64,000 nucleotides of DNA from Areca catechu. Taxonomy: Eukaryota > Streptophyta > Magnoliopsida > Arecales > Arecaceae. The translations under genes and the position numbers were made by a program. The notes below the pieces were generated by a model that was not told the origin of the DNA, ran no database searches, and saw only the letters and a program-made list of their open reading frames with translations. Positions 58,244 to 64,000 of this stretch are shown here, piece by piece. The stretch is from the NCBI GenBank assembly GCA_021397845.1, contig JAHSVC010000034.1, positions 1,178,001 to 1,242,000 of the forward strand, in the 5' to 3' direction. Positions within the stretch are counted from its first letter, which is position 1; each line of letters opens with the position of its first letter.

Positions 58244-59942
58244 TCAGGTGGAGACTTTAGGTACCCAAGTCATCTTGGGTCCTTTCAGGTTAGTAGTAAT
58301 GGTTCCTTTTGGAACCCAGATTTTCTTAACATTACTCAATCTTCTCTTATTGCACATGTAAGATTTATGCTCTATAGTACCACAAGCATAACAAGTAATG
58401 GATGATGATGTAGGTACAAAGAAATTTTTGAAAAACTTTTGTTTATTTTGAGTTGTAAAACCTAAACCGGCTTTATCAAAAACAGCTCTTTGATTGTTTA
58501 AAAGCATATTTAATTTTTCAGAACTGTATATAAATTTATCAACAAAAGGTTTTAACTTATCAATTTCTTCTTTATATTTTTTATTTTCATCCAAAATTTT
58601 CTTATTTTGATTTGAAAAATTTTCATTTGAAACAGAAACATTCTTTTTTTTAAAACTTCCTTTTCTTTTTCAAGAACAATAATCTTATCATTTAATTTTT
58701 TATTTTGAAGAAGTAGGCAATCATTTTCATTCAAAAACTTGTCATTAGCTTTGACTAAAACTATATTTTGCCTTTTTAGTTCTTTATGTTTTGATTTTAG
58801 TTTTTGAAATTCTATAACTAACTCATCAAAAATTTCATGCAGTTCATCAAATGTAAATTCATTTTCAGTTTCAAATAGTATCTCATTATGATCCGCCATC
58901 AGACAGAAGTTTGCAACTTCCTGCTGTTCTTCTTCAGAGCTGGAGTCTTCGCTGTCACTCCAGGTTGCCATCATGGCCTTCTTTCTTAGTTTTCTCCTAC
59001 TTTTCTTAAGTAAGGGGCAGTTTACCTTGAAGTGGCCCGATTTTTTGCATTCGAAGCACGTGGGTTGCTCCTTGTCTTTCTCCTTTTCTTTTTCCTTGCT
59101 TGGCTCACCTTTTAGAGGTTTCTACTTGAAGTTGTACTTCTTCTTCCTCATGAACCTTCTGAACTTCCTTGCCATAAGAGCGGTCTTATCATCTTCATCT
59201 TCTTCTTCGATTTCATCGCTTGACTCTTCTCTTGCAGTGGATTTGAAAGCGATGACCTTCTCTTCTTTTCTACATCCACATTCTTCTATTTCAGGGAGAG
59301 CTCATAAGTCATCAATGAGCCTAATAGTTGCTTGAGGGGTAGAGTGTTGACATCCTTGGCTTCCTCTATGGCCGTCACCTTGGCATCCCATGAAGCTGGA
59401 AGAGACCTGAGAAGTTTATTTACAAGTTCACCATTAGATACAATCTTTCCTAAACTTCTCATACCATTCACAATATTTGTGAACTTAGTATACATCTCAC
59501 TTATAGATTCAGTAGGTTCCATTTTAAACATTTCATATGTGTGAATGAGCATGTTAACCTTAGTTGTTTTCACTTGGTGTGTACCCTCATGGATAACCTC
59601 AAGTGTGTCCCAAATCTCTTTAGCGAAGAGATAATTAGATATTTTATTGAATTCACTCGGATCAAGAGAACAATACAATAGATTCATAGCCTTCGCATTA
59701 AGCTCTATTTGCTTTATGTCATTCTCATCCCAATCATCTTCCATTTTTGGAGTGAGAATGCCATTAACCAACATAGTAGGCTGATGAGGACCTTTTATGA
59801 TTGTCCTCCAAAGATTATAATCCATGGCTTGAATGAATATGCGCATGCGAGTTTTTCAATAAGTGTAATTCGTGCCATTAAATAGTGGGGGACAGTTTGA
59901 AGCTTGACTTTCAACAACACCCATTCTAATTGGGGCTGTCAT
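58244..59942 (-). pseudogene. gag: Gag of element D (in-frame stop and frameshifts)
   Basis: Minus strand. The likely start is at 59942 (MTAPIRMGVVESQ). An early Trp to stop change near 59860 leaves the next frame from 59846 (MRIFIQAMDYNLWRTIIKG) to 59286. That frame holds the Copia gag domain (UBN2 type; MLIHTYEMFKMEPTESISEM, GELVNKLLRSLP). A CCHC zinc knuckle CFECKKSGHFKVNC lies near 59070-59025. A frame from 58974 (WSDSEDSSSEEEQQEVANFC) is acidic and coiled-coil. A second knuckle-like CYACGTIEHKSYMC lies near 58395-58340. Two zinc-binding motifs and a long gag fit the Sirevirus lineage. Confidence 0.88.
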
Positions 59943-59984
59943 GATCTTTTACTCAAGATCCTTGGACCTACAAGAGAGTACCTG

Positions 59985-59997
59985 TGCTCTGATACCA
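59985..59997 (-). other. Primer-binding site of element D (initiator tRNA-Met)
   Basis: The minus strand reads TGGTATCAGAGCA two bases after the right LTR, so the right LTR is the 5' LTR. Confidence 0.9.
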
Positions 59998-59999
59998 CT

Positions 60000-61415
60000 T
60001 GTTGCCCAGAAATGGAGCCCAAGAGGGGAGGTGAATTGGATCTTTTTAAAAATTTAATACAATAATGTGCAAGCCTTGTGGTGTTTGTGAGTTATGAAAT
60101 TGATGCACTAAGTTATATGCAACGGAAAGCAATAAATAGGGTGTAATAAGTAAAAAGGAAGAGATAGAAGAGACAATCACACACAAACACAAAGTTTATA
60201 GTGGTTTGGTGCAAACCTAGCACCAACATCCATTCTCCAAGCCACCCTTGGGAATTCCACTATAATCTCTCCAAGATTATAGTCGACTTGTTTTTTCAAA
60301 GGCTCACAAGTCAAAACGTATGTTGGTTTTATCACCTAGGCTCACCAACAAATCTTTACACTTGTTTTATCTTCGGGCTCACAAGTTAACCCTAGTTGGT
60401 TTTATCACCTTGGCTTACCAACAAACCACAACAACCTTCTTTCAAAATATCCTTGAAAGCAAGGTCAAATCAAAGGAGAATTTTAGATATACAATTTAAA
60501 ATAAACAAGACAAACTCTCTTCAAGAGTAGAATGAAAGCTTTGAGGCTCTAATTGATGCTTCTCTTGTCTTCTTCTCCTTGTAATATTCTTCAAGCTCTT
60601 CTTTTGGAATGTTGAAATGATAGGCTTGTAGGCTTTTTCAGGAAATCACTCTTTAAATGGCTCTTTGAAGTGAGTTATTGAGAGAATCTTGGCTTTTAGA
60701 CTTTCAATGGACTTCAATGCCTCAAGAATGAAGTTGGTGAAGCTTAAAAACAAAGAAAAACTTTCAAAAAATAGTTTGTGATCATTTGAGCATCGAATCT
60801 AGCCGTTGGGAGCTTGAAAAGATATTTCTGTAAGTCAGAAAAATAGATCCGTTAGGGCTGTCAGAATTCGAATGTCGATACTTGGTTTGTCAGGTGTCGA
60901 CACATGACTTCCAGGTGTCGACACTTAAATTTTCAAGTGTCGACACTTGATTCACAGGTGTCAACACTTGACACAAAAACACTCCAATGGCCATGTTCTG
61001 GATTTTCAAAAAGTCTCGGGCCTTGAGTCGACACTTGAGAACTTAAGTGTCGACACTTGAGTTGCAGGTATCGACACTTGAATTCTGGGTGTCGACACTT
61101 GGCGTGCCAAGGAATTTTTCTACATGCCAAGAGCTAAAGTGTCGACAATTGACTCCCCAGGTGTCGATACTTGGTTCTGAAAATTTCACAATTAAGTGCA
61201 AATAAATCCAAAAATACAAGTGTTGAATATAAAACTTAAAGCCAATGTAAATAACAAATAAATGAACTCTTTTAAGCTCTTTTTGTATGGAGAAGACTCC
61301 TCAAATTATGAAATATGCTTCATGCCACTGCGTGCCTTGATACTTTAATTTTGAGAATTTTAGGTGCTTGTTTCCTAATTTTATTATTCATCAAAATCAC
61401 TAGGTGGAGCCAACA
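60000..61415 (-). repeat. 5' LTR of element D (right copy, 1416 bp)
   Basis: TGTTGCCCAG...GGAGCCAACA. It holds about a dozen palindrome-type motifs at 60870-61175 (single copy of the block duplicated in the left LTR). Confidence 0.94.
60870..61175. repeat. Palindrome array in right D LTR
   Basis: About 12 GTGTCGACACTTG-type motifs, many decayed by C to T or G to A changes (e.g. GTGTCAACACTTG, GTATCGACACTTG). Confidence 0.9.
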
Positions 61416-62760
61416 GAGTTCCTAATTTGGGAGACCCATGCTGGAGGTTTAGCTGGTCACTTTTGTAGAAATAAGACAATCTTAGCGATAGAGGATGAAT
61501 TCTTTTGGCCAAGATTGAAAAGGCATGTTGCACAGATTGTAACCAGGTGTAGAACTTGTGCTGTTGCAAAATAGCAGAAGCAAAACACTGGTCTCTACAC
61601 ACCTTTACCAATGCCTGATCGTCCTTGGTATGACCTAAGTATGGACTTTGTGTTAGGATTACCTAAGACCCAGAAAAGACATGATTCTATCTTTGTAGTG
61701 ATTGATAGGTTCTCTAAGATGGCTCACTTCATCCCTTGTTCCTAAACCTTTGATGCATCTAGAGTAGCCAAGCTTTTCTTAGATCATATGGTTAGACTCC
61801 ATGGCCTACCCAAGACCATCATAACTGATAGGGATGTTAGGTTCACCAGTTATTTCTGGAAAATCCTATGGCACCTGTTAGGGACCAAGCTTAAGTTTTC
61901 TACAGTCTACCACCCCCAAACAGATGGCCAAACTGAAGTGGTGAACCGTAGTTTAGGAAACCTCCTTAGATGATTGGTAGGTGAACACATTGGAACTTGA
62001 GATCTATTGTTGCCTAGAGCAGAGTTTTCCTACAACAATTCAGTGAATAGGACAACGGGCAAGAGTCCTTTTGAGATAGTCCATGGGTACAAGCCTAATC
62101 GCCCCATTGACCTGATTCATTTACCTATTCATGCACGAGTCTCAGAGTCTGCAGAATCACTCGCATAGCATATTAGAGACTTGCATAAGGACATTAGCTA
62201 AAAAATAAATCTAAATAACAAAACATATAAGAAACTAGCTAATTCCTGAAGAAGGATCAAGGAATTTAATGTAGGGGACCTGTCATGATTAGGTTTAGGC
62301 CTAAGCGGTTCCCTCCCGGGATCATTAAGAAACTTCATGCTCATGGAGCCGGACCTTTTAGAGTAATAGAGAGAGTTGGACCAAATGCCTATGTGTTAGA
62401 TTTGCCTTCGGATCTGGGCATTAGTTCTACCTTCAATATCACAGACCTGGTTAAGTACAGGGAACCGGCAGTGATACCTAGTGAGGCCTTTGGACCTATT
62501 CCTTCCATTGAGAGCGACCCTAGCCCAGAGTGTCCACCAATTAATTGGCCTGAGTGAGGAGAATGGATCGAGCGTACCCTGGACGATCAAGCCTTAACAA
62601 TTCGGGGTCGCGGTTATCAACTTTTCTTGGTCTGATGGCAAGGCCGGCCAGAGTCAGACGATTCATGGATTCTCGAGAGGACTTGTAATGCCTCAACCCA
62701 GACCTCCTTGAGAGATATGTGAGCCAGCTTGATTTTCACTCGACAGGGTCGAGTTCCTCC
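61416..62760 (+). pseudogene. pol: Integrase and chromodomain remnant, element C (right part)
   Basis: Resumes after D with ...LIWETHAGGLAGHF, then the HHCC end (CRTC), the DDE core with Asp in LSMDFVLGLPK (~61635), Asp in ITDRDVRF (~61823) and Glu in GQTEVVNRSL (~61930). The GPY/F module (GAGPFRVIERVGPNAYVLDL) lies near 62346-62400 and a broken chromodomain near 62560-62680. Stops near 61573, 61744, 61972, 61999 and 62167 and a shift before 62285 inactivate it. It parallels 5040-6440 of element A closely. Confidence 0.92.
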
Positions 62761-62766
62761 CACCCC

Positions 62767-62774
62767 GGGAGAAT
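62767..62774 (+). other. Polypurine tract of element C
   Basis: GGGAGAAT directly before the 3' LTR start TGGTGTGGAC. LTR start confirmed by comparison with 30247, where the preceding base differs. Confidence 0.85.
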
Positions 62775-64000
62775 TGGTGTGGACACCAGAGGCACCAGAA
62801 TAAGACAGAGGCTTCTCAACCCTCTGTGGATCACTTAACTACTTTCAAGTCCATTGTAATAAAGCTTAGTTGTCTTTATTTGAGTCCTGTATTAGTCAGC
62901 TCATGTTGAGCTAGTCCAGTCCAATGCTAGTCAGCTCATGTTAAGCTAATTTTATTTTTCTGAGTCCTGTCCAAACACACTGAAGACTCAAGACCACATC
63001 ATACAAGTGAAGACCAAGTCCAATCAGATTGAAGACATGGAAGAGTAGCCAAAGTCCAACCCAGCTTGAAGATTTGAAGGCCCTAGGAGGAGAAATCAGA
63101 AACCCTGAAGCCCTGGACCAGCCAGAAGCAAAATTGGGCCAACCCAGGCCCAGGAGGGAGCTAGGGCGCCAAGAGCTTTTGGTGACCACCCTTGGTCGGC
63201 CACTTAGAGTCACCCTCTTGGCCGACCAAGGCAAGGAGAGAGGGAGAGTTTTTACAGATTTTTCTACCTAATGTTTCCTTATTTTCTAGCTAGGGTTTGG
63301 GTAGGAATAAGACTCTTATGTAATTACTTTTGTATCCTTACTTAGAGCCCAAGACTATGGGTCTATTTAAAGGACCCTAGTCTCTTGTATGAGAGCTAAC
63401 TTTGATATATGAAATATTATTGAGTCTCCAATTTCTGTGTGCCCCCCTGCCATGCATTAAGGGATTTTCTGAGAGTTTATCTTCCTCCCGGTGTTGCAAC
63501 TGATTCCAGCCGCCATCCAATCCTTCAGAGCCCTGGCCGCCCCCTCCAAAACCTCTTTTCCCTTGCTGTTTTCTTCTTGTTACTTCATCTCCTCTGAGTT
63601 TTCTAACCCCTGATTTGTCGTTTATAGATCCCTCAACTCCAATGAATCTGACGACTCTAGCCAGGCCTCAATCGGATCACCGAGCAGAAAGCCAGGTATC
63701 TGTGGGTCTCTGGCTTGGTTTTCCAGGCCGCATCCATCGAGGATGAGTGATCTCTTTGCTGCGATCTTCATCAGGCACATCAGACGTTGCCAGGTACACC
63801 CCCTCTACTACCAGTAGCGTTATTGTAGAAGAACTAGCCCAACCAAGGCTTCTCAGCCTTGGCGGTCCTTCTCTCTCTGATGCTCTTAGGTCCTATTTGC
63901 ATGCTTTTAGTTTCTTTCTTGCATAGTTTTCCTTGCTTAAATACTTGATCTACTCTTCGGGATTAGATTCATAACTTGAATTAAAAGCATAAAAAAATAT
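62775..64000 (+). repeat. 3' LTR of element C (last ~29 bp beyond window)
   Basis: Matches the 5' LTR halves 30247-31024 and 45347-45795 with about 5% mismatch in the first 400 bp, mostly transitions. TATTTAAA at 63364-63371. It gives the empty-site reference for the CACTA insertion near 63545. Confidence 0.95.

Larger units (their letters stand above)
50416..61415 (-). mobile_element. Element D: Sirevirus-like Ty1/Copia element, 11,000 bp, TSD GAGTT
   Basis: Starts TGTTGCCCAG and ends GGAGCCAACA. It is flanked by GAGTT at 50411-50415 and 61416-61420, and removing it with one TSD restores the C integrase frame (LREF then LIWE). LTRs: 50416-51793 and 60000-61415. PBS next to the right LTR and all coding on the minus strand give the orientation. 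Copia domain order is gag, protease, integrase, RT, RNase H. A long extra region (51800-55380) with an additional ORF, plus arrays of a palindrome in the LTRs, point to the Sirevirus (SIRE/Maximus) lineage. Confidence 0.95.
30247..64000 (+). mobile_element. Element C: decayed Gypsy chromovirus hosting two nested insertions
   Basis: 5' LTR 30247-45824 (split by CACTA), PBS 45828, gag and pol pseudogenes 46863-50415 and 61421-62760, 3' LTR from 62775 past the window end. Without the CACTA element and element D it would be about 8.5 kb, normal for the family. Comparing the first ~400 bp of the two LTRs I count roughly 20 mismatches, mostly transitions, so it is clearly older than element A. Left target bases GACTA (30242-30246); the right TSD lies outside the window. 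Confidence 0.93.

Noticed and set aside
385..59997. tRNA genes suggested by the repeated TGGTATCAGAGC strings
   Set aside because: They are retroelement primer-binding sites complementary to tRNA-Met; no tRNA cloverleaf or A/B boxes around them.
51111..61175. Palindrome arrays as a CRISPR-like array
   Set aside because: Irregular spacing, motif inside plant LTRs, no cas genes, eukaryotic context.

Overview
This window is plant nuclear DNA made almost entirely of nested transposable elements. I see no intact resident host gene, no tRNA or rRNA gene, and nothing bacterial. The evidence for a flowering plant is: chromodomain Ty3/Gypsy elements, a Sirevirus-type Ty1/Copia element, LTR primer-binding sites matching plant initiator tRNA-Met, a CACTA (En/Spm) transposon, and intron-bearing fragments of plant nuclear genes (histidinol-phosphate aminotransferase and ribosomal protein L37a). 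The repeat style resembles a large-genome monocot such as a palm, but that is only an impression.

Layout, left to right. (1) 1-7815: a young Ty3/Gypsy chromovirus (element A, + strand), missing only the first part of its 5' LTR. Its coding region is broken by just two one-base frameshifts. It sits in the gag of an older minus-strand Gypsy element B (7816-10510: gag start, leader, PBS, one LTR). (2) 10511-14411: GC-rich unassigned repeat DNA containing a 2.3 kb solo LTR (10615-12950, TSD GTCTG). (3) 14412-27452: element F, a deleted, non-autonomous Gypsy derivative in an LTR-internal-LTR-internal-LTR tandem. Its first internal copy carries a 618 bp solo LTR (TSD TCTTG). (4) 27453-30246: the 3' part of another minus-strand Gypsy derivative (E), with a 22-residue tandem repeat in gag. 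(5) 30247 to beyond 64000: element C, a decayed Gypsy chromovirus inserted into E. Its 5' LTR is split by a 14.3 kb CACTA transposon (31025-45343, TSD AAA). Its integrase is split by an 11.0 kb minus-strand Sirevirus-like Copia element D (50416-61415, TSD GAGTT).

The CACTA element is the most interesting object. Taking out 14,319 bp plus one 3 bp TSD leaves a C LTR of 1256 bp, which agrees with the 3' LTR. Inside are a decayed Ptta/En/Spm-type transposase reading frame, two exons of a histidinol-phosphate aminotransferase gene, all body exons of a ribosomal protein L37a gene with introns kept, and a GC-rich candidate solo LTR built around a 122 bp minisatellite. This is gene-fragment capture by a DNA transposon.

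Relative order inferred from nesting: E before C; C before D and before CACTA; B before A. The F duplication came before its 618 bp solo LTR. Nothing here works as an operon. The functional links are within each element (gag, protease, RT, RNase H and integrase), plus possible trans-mobilisation of the gag/pol-deleted elements F and E by relatives with full pol.
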